Part shown: positions 22,104-34,159 of the stretch, in pieces
Position numbering within the stretch: position 1 is the stretch's first letter
How the letters are laid out: each line of letters starts with the position of its first letter
Assembly: GCA_022605425.2 (NCBI GenBank)
Contig: CM061251.1
Location: 279,001-343,000, forward strand
DNA: 64,000 nucleotides
Source of the DNA: Hamiltosporidium tvaerminnensis
Lineage: Eukaryota > Microsporidia > Dubosqiidae
Direction: 5' to 3'
Notes under the pieces: model-generated
What the model was told of the DNA's origin: nothing
What the model saw: the letters and a program-made list of their open reading frames with translations, nothing else
The model's database searches: none
Position numbers and translations under genes: made by a program

Positions 22104-22545
22104 ATTCGACATACATTCAGTGGGGTTTAAAAATAAGAGCTATTTTTTAATATTATCGATTTATCTCAAAAAATTTGTATCTAAATTGCTAAAATTAAAC
22201 CTAAAACAATCATTTATATATTTAAATTCCATTAATAAATACTCTATTACAAATATTAAAGTAAAAGAAAGAATAATGTTTCTTATAATAAAAATAAAAT
22301 TTAGATTCAATATAAATTACATGATAGCCTGGATGATCACTATAAAAAGGCATTCAGGAACAAATTTACCTACATTTTAAAATACGCAAAATTTTGATTG
22401 ATTTAGAAGTAATTATATGAGAACCTCTATTACCTTAATATTTTTCAGAACAAAATAATAACAGATAGAATTTTGGTGCTTCTCCTCACAATTAAAATTT
22501 TAGATAAAAGCCCGAACTATTACAATAATGTATTTGTTTAGATTA
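22104..22545. other. Intergenic between membrane paralog 1 and repeat R-A
   Basis: An out-of-frame ORF overlaps the end of paralog 1 and continues to 22380, but it starts with TTG, is Lys/Ile/Asn-rich and looks like chance. Nothing else was seen. Confidence 0.4.
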
Positions 22546-23270
22546 TAAAAGTGGAGAGAGGATAACCACATAAAAAACTTTCTGCTTGGCAATGAGTGTG
22601 TGAAACTGGTATGAGATCATTATTTGGATTTTTGGTGGGAATAAAACCACACTACATCTTCGGTTGTTCCATGGGTGTTGTTATGAGGAGGAGAACTCTA
22701 TGAAACGCGAAACTTTTTCTAAAAAATTATTTGTAGTTTTTTATGTAACCAGACTGCAGACCGCAGCTTAACATGTAGGTAATTGCCATGTAAAAGCATG
22801 GAAACCTAGCCTTGCTCACTAGGGTTAGAAGACTTAACGCCTGGGAGATATAAAAATTAAAACCATTAAAATTCGGGAGAGCTAAGTAGCAGGTTATACC
22901 TGTTGGTATGACATTGCACTGTCTAGGTGGACCCCATTTAAGTCTCTGAAATATATCTTAGCTAGAAGTTTATGGGGTTCAGAAAGTGTAGAGTAAGTGG
23001 GAATGCTGCATAGTCTTGGGGGAGCCCAGTGGGGGCTTCGGCCTTCGATCACACTCCATGCAACGGACATTAACGAACTCCGGGCAACTGCCTCGCCTAT
23101 TATTTAGGTTCTACACACCTGGTAGATGAAAGGCTTTGGGACGTAGGTATCGCAGGGGTTACCGATGGAGTGTTGGGGTAGCAGTCATTTATGTTAAACC
23201 TAGAACTGCGTTAATGTCATGAAAACAAATGTAACAACTGCTACTATTTTAAAAAATGTGATACTTTTAA
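22546..23270 (-). repeat. Repeat R-A, well-preserved copy 2 (inverted)
   Basis: Reverse complement of the copy at 9569. It runs from TAAAAGTGGAGAGAGGATAACC to GTGATACTTTTAA. It keeps the CCATG..CATGG hairpin near 22785-22800 and the GAGCCCAGTGGGGGCTTC hairpin near 23025. It sits between two paralogous membrane-protein genes and may be part of the history of their duplication. Confidence 0.85.
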
Positions 23271-24500
23271 ATAAAGTAGATTATAAAAAGAAATTTAAAG
23301 ATCTCGTATCTTATAAAGTCAAAGAGCCTATTATATTAAATTTTTAGTCATTTTATAAACTTAAAAGAATATCATATTTTCAATATAGCTCATAACATAA
23401 AACTATTTTATACAAGACAAGTATAAATTTAGCCACATAAATAATTATTCTTTGCAATAAAAAATTTTAATATCAAAAGCTAATATTTTGTCAAAAAATA
23501 AATCTTTGCTTTTAAAAACGATAACCGAGCTAATTTAATTTTTATATAAATTTTTTTGAAAAATTCTGAGTTCGATTTATTTAAGACAAGTAATTTTTTT
23601 TAATCTTACTTTCATGATTCTAAACTCTTCTCCAGTGTTTTTATCTTGATTTATACTTTACTCTTTTAATATTCTAAATATTTTTTTATTTCAGTCATTT
23701 TATTCACATTCTCAGGTTCCTTGGTTTTGGTGATTGATTTTATAACATGTTTTTATCTTATTTGCGTTTATTTAATTTGGGTATAAGTTTTTCAGGAATT
23801 TTTTTACTTATATATTACATTTCCAAATGCTCATTTTGACCACACATCAAAACTGAGCTTAGTTCAAGATTTCTGTTAATCCAAAAAAAAATAGTTTACC
23901 TTTTTAAAGTCCTATTTACTAAATGTTCACTTTCATTCTTACTGATATTTGAAGCTGTTGAAAATATATTTTAGATTTTTAGTTCTAATAAATAGCGCCT
24001 CAAGCCGTCACAAAACGTTTGTCTCTATATTTATAAAAAATACATATCATTCAAAAATAAGTAGTAATTCAATATTTTTCGTACGACAATAATTTTAAAA
24101 TCTTCAAATATTATAAATAAAGTAGTTTAGCAAAATTTTAGAGTATATAATCTGAATAAAGAAAAACTTAATAGCCAGAATTTCATGAAAATAATAACGA
24201 TCTATGATTAAAAAATAAAGAAAGCCCGACTTTGAAATTTAGATTAGTTTGTTGTCAGTTATTATATATTTTAAATTTTCTCTGAATATACCGAATTTCA
24301 AATATTTCGAATGAAAAATTTATTACAATCCACCTTTATTACTGGTTGATGCATTTTTAATTTTTGAATCAAAAGTTTCATATATAAGTTTTAAATTATA
24401 ACTTTAAGGCTCAAATAAAATTTCTTTCTTATCTTTTATCTTAATAATTTACTATTTTTATACAGTTTTTTAATTAAAATAATTTTGATTAAAAATATTT
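23271..24500. other. AT-rich intergenic DNA
   Basis: No ORF, RNA gene or repeat copy was recognised between repeat R-A and membrane paralog 2. Confidence 0.45.
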
Positions 24501-24515
24501 TTTAAATTACCGTAG

Positions 24516-25292
24516 ATGCACAGACGAAAAAGAAATCTTTCAGAGGTTTATGAAAAACAAATGTTTACATACGAAATACAAGAAAATAATACACCGTTAA
24601 TGTACAAAACATCTAATATTATAACCAATACCATCAAATTCTCTATAATTTATATAATTTTCATGTCCTATTATATATTATTAATATATTTGGTATGCTC
24701 TTTATTCGAATTTAAAAGATTCTTTACATTTATAATTAGGTATCTCATTTTTACAAATTTAATTCTTCCTCAATTAGTCTATCATTTAACAATTAAATTC
24801 CAAGAATTGGAGAAAACTGTTTGGAAATTTTTGATTTTTAATATGACAATTCTCTTCTGTGTAACATTTGAAATAATTTTTGAAATAAATAATCCGTTAT
24901 GTGCTGAAAATACCTTACCAATAATTATGCTATTTATTTATCAATTACTTAGATTAATGATTTCATTCAAGTATTTTGCAGATTTTGTATCTTTTATTTT
25001 TGAATTTGAAAAACAAAGTATTCGAAATACATTTATCTTTTTTCTTAAATTCACTGTCTTTTTTATTATTGAAGCGATTTTAAAGCCACATTTAAGTAAT
25101 TCTTTCAATGAAATTTTCTTTTTTCAGTCTATTTTCTTAATTTTTAAGATGCTTTATGTAACATTATTCATTAGAAGAACGAAAAGTGTTTTAGACCGTA
25201 TATTAGGTGTAATATTATATATTTTATTTTCTATTATATTTGAATGGAACCTCTATGAACAATTTTTTGATAAAAGAACAATTGATTCTTAA
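24516..25292 (+). CDS. Multi-pass membrane protein, paralog 2
   Basis: This 258-residue paralog of the 21318 gene has the same layout: a polar N-terminus (MHRRKRNLSEVYEKQ), then six or seven hydrophobic segments, with no signal peptide and no RING or other soluble domain after the last helix. Shared landmarks are LILPQLVYHLTI, FEIIFEINNPL, the YQLLRLMISFKYFADFVSF block, EAILKPHL and FIRRTK. The paralogs diverge considerably elsewhere, yet 81 nt (24939-25019) are identical to paralog 1, which suggests gene conversion or selection. ACCGTA ends two bases before the ATG, like ACCATA in paralog 1. Function unknown; a membrane domain of Hrd1 type is one possibility. Confidence 0.75.
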   Translation: MHRRKRNLSEVYEKQMFTYEIQENNTPLMYKTSNIITNTIKFSIIYIIFMSYYILLIYLVCSLFEFKRFFTFIIRYLIFTNLILPQLVYHLTIKFQELEKTVWKFLIFNMTILFCVTFEIIFEINNPLCAENTLPIIMLFIYQLLRLMISFKYFADFVSFIFEFEKQSIRNTFIFFLKFTVFFIIEAILKPHLSNSFNEIFFFQSIFLIFKMLYVTLFIRRTKSVLDRILGVILYILFSIIFEWNLYEQFFDKRTIDS

Positions 25293-25439
25293 GCGAATCA
25301 ACATATAATGTGCATTTAATTTAATAAAATTTATTTATATAACATGTAACTTTCCCCACACGAACAATCTTTAAATTAATCAAAAAATTTCAATTGATTT
25401 ACAAATATTTTTGAGTTATAAAACAATTAGGTATGTTGT

Positions 25440-26130
25440 TTAGAAGTCAAGGAAGAATTATCACACTTAGAATACATATTTGAAAAAGAAAGAGCTAAAT
25501 TAATGCAGAAACCATTGCTCGGAGATTTAGCGTGATAAAACTACACTTTCTGGTTTCTCCATAGGAAATTTTTACATGAAAGAGGGTCTTTAAAACGGCG
25601 AAAATTTTCTGTAGAGTTAGTTTGTAATTTCTATGTAACAAGATTGAAAATACAAATTAAATATTTAGGTAATACCGTGTACCACATATATTCATAGTTT
25701 TTCCTACATAACAAGACATTGTGACAAGTATATTAAAAATTTAATTCTTAACAAGCCGTGAAGGCCAAGTAGCTGGTTATTCTGTTGATATAGTATTGCA
25801 AGATTTAGACGAGTCTAATGCAAGTCGCCGAAATATATTTTAACTGAAAATCTGCTCAGTTCGTATGTATAGAGTATGTGATAATGCTGCTAGTGTTTAG
25901 GTACCCAAAATAGGTTTGGTCTTACGATCAAACATAATATAAAGAATATTATCTGTTTCAGGCAGCCGCATAGACTAGTAAATAAGCCAAGGGTGTCTTT
26001 TAGATTAAATACTTCGAATGTTGGCATTGTAAGAGATCTAGATGTTTTAAAAGGCTGATATCTATCTTTATATTCAGAAATGTATTTATGTCATGGAAAC
26101 AATATCGAAACTGCCATTTATAGAAAAGAT
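25440..26130 (-). repeat. Repeat R-A, old decayed copy (inverted)
   Basis: Follows the landmarks of the inverted copy at 22546 (TTCTGGTTTCTCCAT, TTCTATGTAACAAGATTG, AAGTAGCTGGTTATTCTGTTGA, GAGTATGTGATAATGCTGC) with many substitutions. Its right end merges with the left end of repeat R-B, and the junction is repeated at about 30400-30570. Confidence 0.7.
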
Positions 26131-28745
26131 ATGATGTTTATTTTATAAATAAAAATATTTGTTTTATATTCTGGCTTTTTTAAAATTACGTCGTTTATCT
26201 TTATAGTGTTTCACTGCATATTTATAATTTAGTTTTTTTTATCTTTTGAGTGATTTACTATTTAGTATTACTTTTAAAAAAATAATTTTTTGTAGATTTT
26301 ATCTTTTTTTCTTTGATAGTTTTTAAAGAATATTCGAATAAGATTGCCATTTTGATGCTTTAATATATTTCGATTCTATATCTCTTTCTACATTTAAAAA
26401 AATTGCAAATTATTTTATAATGGTAAAGAGTGAATATTAGTAGTATTATGGTTGGTTTATTGCATTATATTAAATTTTTTTTTTATTGAAATATATTGTG
26501 TTTTTTACATCCGTTTTGAATTATTTTTTGAAAATATGCATGGAGAAAGGAGATAAGTATTTGAGGAGGTGTGTGAATTGAATTAAAATTATATTTATTT
26601 TAATTAAGAATAGAGGGAGGATGGTAGTATATGAGGGTTGTATTAATTGGATTGAAATTATTTTATTCAAGGAGAGAATAGATTAAGGAAGACTTCGGTC
26701 GTAAGTTAAACTTAAGCTATGTGTTTTTAATTTATTGATTTAAAGATAGATAACAGAGGGAATATAATAGTGTTCTAGAATAATTAAAATTACATGTTTA
26801 AGGTTTAACAACTATTTTATGTGGACTTGGATTGGTTTTTAAAAAATGTAAGTAATCTTTTATGTTTGTTGATTCAAAATATATTGGTTTATAGAACGTT
26901 TTGAGTTTACAAATAAATGGTTATATTGTATAAAAGTAAGTTTTGAGGTATCATAAATCATTTGAATGTTTATATTATTAAATAAAAAGCGATGATTAAC
27001 ATAATCAAGTACTCCTTCCTTGAGTAAGTTAAAATCGAAATACCTAGTTTATAGACACATTTTTCATAACACCTAAATATCTGAATAAAAGAAAATGAAG
27101 AAGAAAAAGCGGATTGTGTGAAAAAACTGGTCCAAATGATAGATTTGTATGAAATCAGAAGAAAAAAACATCTTTATAAAACCTTGAGCAGAAGCAATAT
27201 AAAATCATGTTATTTGTTTTGACTCATTAATAGGGTTTATACTGAATAAATGTTTTAGATATTTTTATAAAGATAATGTTGTATTTGGTATAACAAAGTG
27301 CAAGTATGCACATTCGCTATTTTAATTTTAATTTAAAAAAATGTATTTTTTGAAAGAGAAATATAGCCTCTAAGTCAGTACTATATGATCTTAGATATTT
27401 ATGTAATATATCTGTAAAGTATGTTTGGTTTTTTTTATAAATAAGAAAGAATTTATTCGAAAATTACATTGAAGTGACCTTGGTAAAATATAATTGAAGT
27501 CATTAAAAAAATTATATACAGTCTCTTTGAAAATTCTTCCAATTTAGTATGCGGAAATAAGAATTACAACAGCTTTCTCTTGATTTCAATCAATAGAATA
27601 ATTGAAACTAAATTTATATTTGATAAAAAAATAAAATTAAAAAACAATTATTTGAACTAAAATTCATTATGAGTTTTATTCAGAATTTTAAAACTGCGAA
27701 ACCAATTAAGTACAATTTTAGTTAATATGTTGTATTTGCTTATAAATATAGTACCAAGGGTTTCTTATACTATAACCCGAATATAATTGATCTCGAATAA
27801 CATATATGTGCTTTAGAAACCTATATTTGATAGAAACGTATGTTAAATTTCAAACAATCTAATTTTCAGTGAACCAAGTTTTTTTTATACGAAAAATAGA
27901 CTAAATCAAATGCCAACAAAAGCGTAAAGATAATAAAGAGTTGCAATAGAGAGCAAATAAGCACTAAAATAGGCAACAAATGGCATGTACGTGCTAAAGA
28001 GAAAGACTTACAATTATAGCGACAATTAATATTGCAGAAAGTAAGATGAAATTACAGTAAAAAAATTCTCGACTCAAAATATAAAAAAAATAGAACAAAT
28101 AAAATGCTAAAGAAATATCTAGGGATAAGGTACTTATTGGAAATCATACGTCTTGTATAAAGTAAATTTGATTTTTGCAATTTACCCATTAAGTAAACGA
28201 TAACCACAATAAATATATTTTTTTGTGAAATTATTGAATATTTAACCTAGAATTATTTTCTTAACCGCGCAAAGTGAATTTGGTTAGTAGAATTGAAGCT
28301 AAAACCCAAGTACAATTTTAATAATTTAAACGAAACGAAAACATAATAAAAATATAACATTTTGCACCGTGAAATAGAATTTGAAATTTCTTTCTATTAA
28401 ATATATTCGGGTGTTTGGTTTTTTCAAAAGAAATACCATTTTATCTATTACTAACTATCGGATGATTTATGACGTCTTTTTTTAGAAGAAAAATGAAATT
28501 AATAAAATTAAACCAGAATAAAATCTTTAAGCGAATTGCTGATTTTCCGTGTTGATTTACCCAATACAAAAATGTGATAACATAGCTCAAGCAAAATGCT
28601 TCTAAATTATGTGTTTAAGCATCAAGATGGTGCATTTACTTTCAAATAAAGAATTAATTGAAGCACATATATTTTTTTGTATATTCACCAATTTTTTTCT
28701 TTTTCATTATATTTTTTTTGCTATTTTTATATAGAATAAGTAAAT
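26100..28745 (+). repeat. Repeat R-B, copy 1
   Basis: A ~2.6-kb non-coding AT-rich sequence that recurs, highly similar, at 30560-30797 plus 34819-37325 and, partly and inverted, at 57955-58680. No ORF is preserved. It may be a large non-autonomous element or a segmental duplication that carried the decayed R-A copy at its left end. The right end reads TTTTTGCTATTTTTATATAGAAT in all copies, with small differences. Confidence 0.8.
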
Positions 28746-29150
28746 CATTTATTTAATGTCACGGTCCTTTGTGTCCATTATTTCCAATGCAATTTTATAC
28801 ATCAATAAAACCCTTTATTTATAATAAATATATGTTATTTGTATTATATTTCTATCCTATAATTTCCGGTTATTTCCTATTTACTCCACTTTCTATTGCA
28901 CCTATGATATTTCTATATTTGTATAGTCAGATTATAGTCTTTGAAACTAAACGATTAACAGGCAATACAATACAAATAGTCTTAATGCAAAATTTTACGG
29001 TTTGTTATTGTTTGATATTATAGACTAAATAAATGTTTTACAATGCGATAACATGCTATAAAGAAACAAATTTCTGAGCAAATGACTCTTGCCGATGAAT
29101 AAATTAACAAAAAAAAAGATAATTTATTTATGATTGATTGTGTAGATCTT
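28746..29150. other. Unassigned DNA before an integrase relic
   Basis: An 84-codon hydrophobic ORF (28769-29023) starts with TTG and has no start motif. I do not support it as a gene. The right part may already belong to the integrase relic. Confidence 0.35.
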
Positions 29151-30095
29151 GGAAGATATGCTAATTAAATTGATGGGTTCATTGGGCCTGGAACATAATA
29201 GACACTTATACAACGCATTTCTGGAGATTTAAGACGATCAACAAGATTTTACAATCCGTAGAAGATTCATATAAATTTCTATTATAATTTTGGTATTCTA
29301 GTAGCGATTCAATCAGATAATGGTAAAGAATTTTAAAATAAATGGTCGAAACATACTTAACTGCTCTTAACATTCAATTATACATGGAATACTACATAAC
29401 CCAAAGTCACGGGGACAAATTGAACAGAAGAATTAAACATTAAAGATAGTTAGCAAAAAAAGTTATATGTTACTGGTACAAAAAGTCGGATTGGTTTTTA
29501 TGATGATGTTATTTGGCTTATAATAGGACAATACACAGTGCCTCAAATAAATCATCATTTTAACCTTTTAATGATCAACTTGTATTTATAATCTTTTTTT
29601 CGGTAGTATAGTGACAAAGGAACTAAAAGATTATTCAATATTTGTCGAATCAATTAGTTCTGAGGTATTAACAGCAGGAAATCTTGATCCAGGATATACA
29701 CAGTGGGATTTAGAAATTGCCTCTGAAATATAGAATGAATTAAATGAGTCTAGCTATCTTGTTTCATCTTCAATAACTACTGCTTCTGAAATTGATAAGA
29801 ATATAGAAAATGATACAGAAGTAAGTAAAAATTTGGAAAAATATAAAAAAAGAAAATTAGAAAGTAAAGATTCAAATAAACCAATGAGAAATATTCTTAT
29901 TGGTGATAGGGTTTTGATGAAAAAAGATCTTGACATGAATACAAAGACTAAACGCGTTCCGTTTGATTCTTTTTATGATGATTCAGTCTTTCAGTAACAA
30001 ATATTTTTAAGTGTAATATGGTAGAATTAAAAACATTCATGGTAAAAAAAGAACTGTCTACAAAAGCGTAATCAATCGGATTTAATTTAATTGCA
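29120..30095 (+). pseudogene. Integrase (rve family) relic, KRBA2/retroelement type
   Basis: Translation of the plus strand gives, through several stops, a recognisable integrase catalytic core: MIDCVDLGRY near 29130, AIQSDNGKEF near 29315, PKVTGTN near 29400 and VPQINHHFNLL near 29545. It is followed by a C-terminal domain with NILIGDRVLMKKDLDMNTKT (about 29890-29950) and KRVPFDSFYDD. The integrase core's DNGKEF and the P-x-S-x-G-x-x-E region are visible but eroded. It is not the same family as the Ty3/gypsy element at 30798-34818, whose C-terminal domain has PFYIGPAKV instead. No LTRs or TIRs were found around it. Upstream polymerase domains are absent, so it could derive from an LTR element or a domesticated-type integrase. 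Confidence 0.65.
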
Positions 30096-30400
30096 GTTTG
30101 TTTTTTTCTTTTTTTTAATCTTGATTATTTTTAAAATAAGAAATGTTAAGATAGAATGAAATGGTTTTATTTTTGAAATTGATTACGAATAAAAATTTTA
30201 GGGCAAAATATAATTGAAAGTATATAAACATTTATTTTAACTTGATCCGTATTATATTTAGAAACAAAATACCTCATATTTTAATTTGGGAGTGTTAAAC
30301 ATGAATGAATATAAAATAAAGGGGGCTATATATATATTGAAAATGAAAGGTGGGAGTATTAGAAATAACGAGGGCACAAAGGACATGGGGGGTCATTATG
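30096..30400. other. Intergenic, no gene seen
   Basis: AT-rich. A less AT-rich patch around 30365-30410 (GGACATGGGGGGTCATTATGG) precedes the second R-A/R-B junction. Confidence 0.35.
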
Positions 30401-30797
30401 GACCACGACATTATCTATTTCGGGCAACCGTATAGATTAATTCATGAGCCAAGGTTTCTTTTAGATCAAATGCTTCGAATGTTGGCATTGTAATGATATA
30501 GACGTTTTAAAAGGCTGATATCTATTTTTATATCTCCAGCTGGGTTAATGCCATGAAAACAATAAAGAACTGCCATTTATAGAAAAGATTTGATGTTTAT
30601 ACAATAAATGAAAATATTTGTTTTATATTCTGGTTTTTTTAAAATTGTGTTATTTATCTTTATAGTGTTTCACTGAATAGTTATACTTTAGTTTTTTTTT
30701 ATCTTTTGTGTGATTTACTATTATGGTATTATTTTTTAAAAAAATCATTTTTTGTGGATTTCATTTTTTTATTTTCGGGTGATTTACTATTTAGTAG
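30400..30797 (+). repeat. R-A remnant plus left part of repeat R-B copy 2
   Basis: 30400-30570 repeats the right end of the decayed R-A copy at ~25940-26130 (GGGCAACCGTATAGATTAAT, TGGCATTGTAATGATATAGA). From there to 30797 it repeats R-B. It is then interrupted by the Ty3/gypsy element and resumes at 34819. Confidence 0.75.
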
Positions 30798-30960
30798 TGC
30801 CGTGTGCCGGCGTTTTAGAAGAATTAAATGAATGAATTTTATTTATTGATGGTCTTATCTTACGTTTCATTTTCACTCCTTCTCAGGGGTAAAAGAAATA
30901 ATTATTTAAATAATTATTTAGGGGGGGTTTAATGTCGTTACTCAGAATGAGTTTACGACA
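30798..30960 (-). repeat. 3' LTR of the Ty3/gypsy element
   Basis: 163 bp. The plus strand runs TGCCGTGTGCCGGCG to GAGTTTACGACA. It differs from the other LTR by only a few bases and one extra G, which indicates fairly recent insertion. Confidence 0.92.
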
Positions 30961-31252
30961 AGTTGCTTCCTATCCGAAAAGGCCTCAAATTCTTTATGTT
31001 CTCTTGCCATACGATTCCGTGAAGAGATAGGGAAACTACATTATTATTACGATGCATTGACACTACTTTCGCTGGACCAATATAGAAAGGATCTAATTTT
31101 GATCTGTTATGGTTTTTAACCAACGCGAAATTTCCCACTTCGTAAACAAATTCTGTTTTTCGTTTTGCGTTAGATTTTTGATTCTCCGAGTCGGCTGCTT
31201 GCTTGATTCTGGTAGCTATACTTTCAAGATTTATTTTTCTTGTCCTTTCCAA
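30961..31252 (-). pseudogene. Ty3/gypsy integrase C-terminal domain
   Basis: 99-codon frame with YEVGNFALVKN, then LDPFYIGPAKVVSMHRNNNV and a final region ending in NLRPFRI. This is the GPY/F-type small beta-barrel module that ends many Ty3/gypsy integrases. It is out of frame with the catalytic part upstream (about 31260-31310), and its reading frame ends inside the LTR. Confidence 0.8.
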
Positions 31253-31310
31253 TAAATCTAATCTAGATTTGTTAAATATTATTTCCTCGGGTGAAAGCTC
31301 CGTGATTCTA

Positions 31311-32018
31311 TTATAGGCGTTGTTTAGGGTAAATTCGGCTATGTTGATTGCCTGTGTTAAAGTTTTTTTCCCGATTGCATCTTAGGACTGATGAAATTAT
31401 TTGGTTAGCTCTTTCCAAGATTGAGTTTCCGGTTGGGTTATATACCGAAGTACAAATATGTTTTATGCCGTTGAATCTGCAAAAAGTATTGAATTCTTCG
31501 GATATATATTGTCGTCCTTGATCTGTTAGAATTTCTTTAGGTCTTTTAAAGCGATGGAACCAATTTTCAAACGCTTTGATTACTTGTTTAGTGCTGATTT
31601 GATAAAGAATGGTTAGTAAGGTATATCTTGAAAAAACGTCTGTAATTGTTAGAATATAGAATTTTCTTTTATCAAATTGATTAATTAATGATCCTAGGAT
31701 ATCCGAGCAGATTTTTTTTAATGGTTGAGCACTTTCAATGAATCCGGTGATTTTTCCATATGAGATAGTCTGTCTTTTGTTTATCATGCATGTAGAGCAT
31801 GTACTTACTACATGTTTGATCTTGCCTTTAATATTTGAAATAAGATAAAAGTTCTTGATACTATAATATAGTTTGTTGATTCGACAATGTCCTAACATTG
31901 TGTGAATTTGGTTGATTACTTTGACTGAAATATCATCAGGGACGATAATCTTATGGTTCAAATCAGTATAGAGATATTTTTCTTTTAGATTAGCTATGTC
32001 ATAGGAGTATTGCGTCAT
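31311..32018 (-). pseudogene. Ty3/gypsy integrase, HHCC and catalytic core
   Basis: 235-codon frame. The zinc-binding HHCC module is visible at residues ~40-80 (IHTMLGH..., then CSTCMINK). The rve catalytic core follows, with its first Asp in CSDILGS, second Asp in ILTDQGRQYISEEF, and the Glu in NPTGNSILERANQ. All three catalytic acids are present. The frame breaks after QHSRIYPKQRL, and the C-terminal module continues in another frame. The product would insert the element's cDNA. The LTR ends TG..CA and the 5-bp duplication fit such an integrase. Confidence 0.88.
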
Positions 32019-32024
32019 TATATT

Positions 32025-33400
32025 TTTTGAATTTTGCTGGCTCTCTTGAATATTTTCCTTAAGTTAGATGTATCTAGACTTAAAATACTAAAATTCCTTG
32101 ATAAAAAATCAGCTGCCACGTTTTCTTCTCCTTTTATAAATTTAAGTTTAAAGTTATATTCGTCTTAGAGCAGTTTCCATCTCAGAATTCTTGATTTAGA
32201 CGCATCTGTATTGAAAAGTAAATTGTGGTTATCTACGTGAATAGTAACGAGGGTATCAAATATTATTTTTTTAAAAGAGTTGAGGCATTTAATTACGGCT
32301 AAAAATTATTTTTCCATGATTTTATATTTGGTTTCTGCTTTGGTTAATTTCGAAGCAAAAAGTTTTATCAACTTATTCTCTTGTAGTAGAACTCCACTTA
32401 TTCCCGTGTCGCAAGCATCCGTAAATAGCATAAAAGGTTTGTTTGGGTCGGCAATATGTAGAATTTTCGGATTAGAGATATCGTTGAATATGCTTTCGAG
32501 TTGTATAATGTCCTCTTTATTCCATTTAAACTGTGGTTGCTTTAAATAGTCATTCCATCTAGATATACGACTGCTAATATTGTAAACGAAGGGTCTGAAC
32601 CAGTTAATGTATCCTATTAGAGAAAGCAAGTGTTTTTTTGTTGTTGGGTAAGGCATATTTATTCTTTTATGGTCAACGTTACTGATATCAGGTTTTAGAG
32701 TATTGTTTGTAATTAAATATCCTAAGAATTGTACTTCTTTTAAAAAGAAATTACTTTTGTCAAAGTTAATAGAAATTTCATGTGATTTCAGTGAGTTTAA
32801 AACCTCTTTTACGTGTAATTTATGATGTTCAGTGTTTTTAGAGAATATCAGTATATCATCTAAGAATATTCTAACAAAATCTAAATTACCTAATAAAAGA
32901 TTCATTGCTTTTTGAAATGTTCTTGGTGCTCCTATAACCCAAAAGGCATTCTTTGGAATTCATAATGTTTGTTCAATATCCTAAAGGCTGTTTTTTTAAT
33001 ATCCTCTAGGTGCATAGCTATTTAGTAATATACATTTTTCAAATCTATTTGAGAGAAATATATTGCCTCTGTTAAAGAATGCAAAGTATCTTCTATATTT
33101 GGGAACGGATACTGCTGTACAATGGTTCGAGCATTTAGTTTACGGTAGTCGACAATCAAACGGATTTCGCCGTTTTTTTTTAAAAAATTGAGTATGCAGG
33201 TGAGTAGAATGGAGACTCACTAGGTTTTATAATATCTAATTGAAGTAAACGATCGAGTTCTTGCTTTAATTTCTTGTCTAAATTATAGTTATAGAGTAAG
33301 GTTTTGCGACTAAGGCAAAGGATCATTTAGCGCCATTTGGTGTTCTATGTTAGGAATTAATCCGATTTGTGGGTTTTCTTTTTTGTATGAAATTATTGCT
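32025..33400 (-). pseudogene. Ty3/gypsy reverse transcriptase and RNase H, broken
   Basis: RT begins in broken frames (33400-32905), where remnants of the fingers and palm can be followed, including a residual YPFPNI-type motif near 33110. From 32905 to 32306 a 199-codon frame carries the active-site box FLDDILIFSK, the thumb motif FLGYLI, and the RNase H start LFTDACDTGISGVLLQ with its first catalytic Asp. The downstream RNase H and the linker to integrase (32300-32025) are disrupted. The domain order RT, RNase H, integrase marks Ty3/gypsy rather than Ty1/copia. Confidence 0.88.
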
Positions 33401-33422
33401 TGATCGATTTCTTCTATTATCT

Positions 33423-34058
33423 TTAGGGAAGATCTTTATCAATAAGCATTTGATCTAGGCCTATATTCAAAGATGGTGCATCTAGATTCAATGGTAATTT
33501 TACGGATCTTATAGTTAAGTATTTTTCCTTAAAGCTGATCTCTGAATTATGTTTGTTCAAGAAGTCAATTCCTAAGATAACACTAGTTGGCATAGATGGT
33601 AGGACTAATGCATCAACTTTAAAAGTAATGGTTGGGTGCAATTTAAATTGAAGCGGAAATTCTACTTTTTCCAATATTTGATGGGTTTCTCCATTGGCTA
33701 CTGAAATGGTCTTGGTATTGTTTAATCTAATCGGTAGAATGCCTGTTTTTTTGAGGAATGTTGAGTTGACGTAACTGTATGATGCTCCGGTATCCACTAA
33801 TATGTTATCGAAAGTAGTATTGTTGATACGTGCGATGAATTCCATATTTTTGACCGGGTATTCTTTTTCTATAACCATCATAGATTGTTTTGAATGATTA
33901 ATATCTTTTCTTTTTATACCTCGCTTCCTTTCTTGTTGAGCGATGCACTCTTGGTCTGTATGATTATTACTTTTATGATAGGTGCATTTATATCGCTTAT
34001 CGGGTATTTTATTTGTGGGAAAAGAGTAATCTGATGTTCCTTGATGTATTTTATACAT
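33423..34058 (-). pseudogene. Ty3/gypsy zinc knuckle and aspartic protease
   Basis: 211-codon frame. A retroviral-type knuckle lies near residues 24-38 (C-TYHKSNNHTDQE-C). A single-domain retropepsin follows, with the active-site triad in NILVDTGASYSYV (about residue 90) and the hydrophobic-Gly flap partner in VILGIDFL (about residue 165). The protease would act as a dimer to process Gag-Pol. The frame itself looks intact but is separated from gag and RT by stops. The upstream gag (34160-34650) is degenerate, and only a Retrotrans_gag-like segment near 34160-34300 can be seen. Confidence 0.85.
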
Positions 34059-34159
34059 ACATTCTTTTTCTTGAATCTGTAATAGTGTTGCATGAGCTGT
34101 TGGGATTGTTTCCTCCGGTAAATCAACCCTTTTTTTCTTTGCTCAAGTGTTAGACCCAT

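Noticed and set aside
22048-22380. 110-codon ORF overlapping the end of membrane paralog 1
   Set aside because: TTG start, different frame, no counterpart after the other two paralogs.
28769-29023. 84-codon hydrophobic ORF between R-B and the integrase relic
   Set aside because: TTG start and no supporting motif. It could be a relic, but nothing identifies it.
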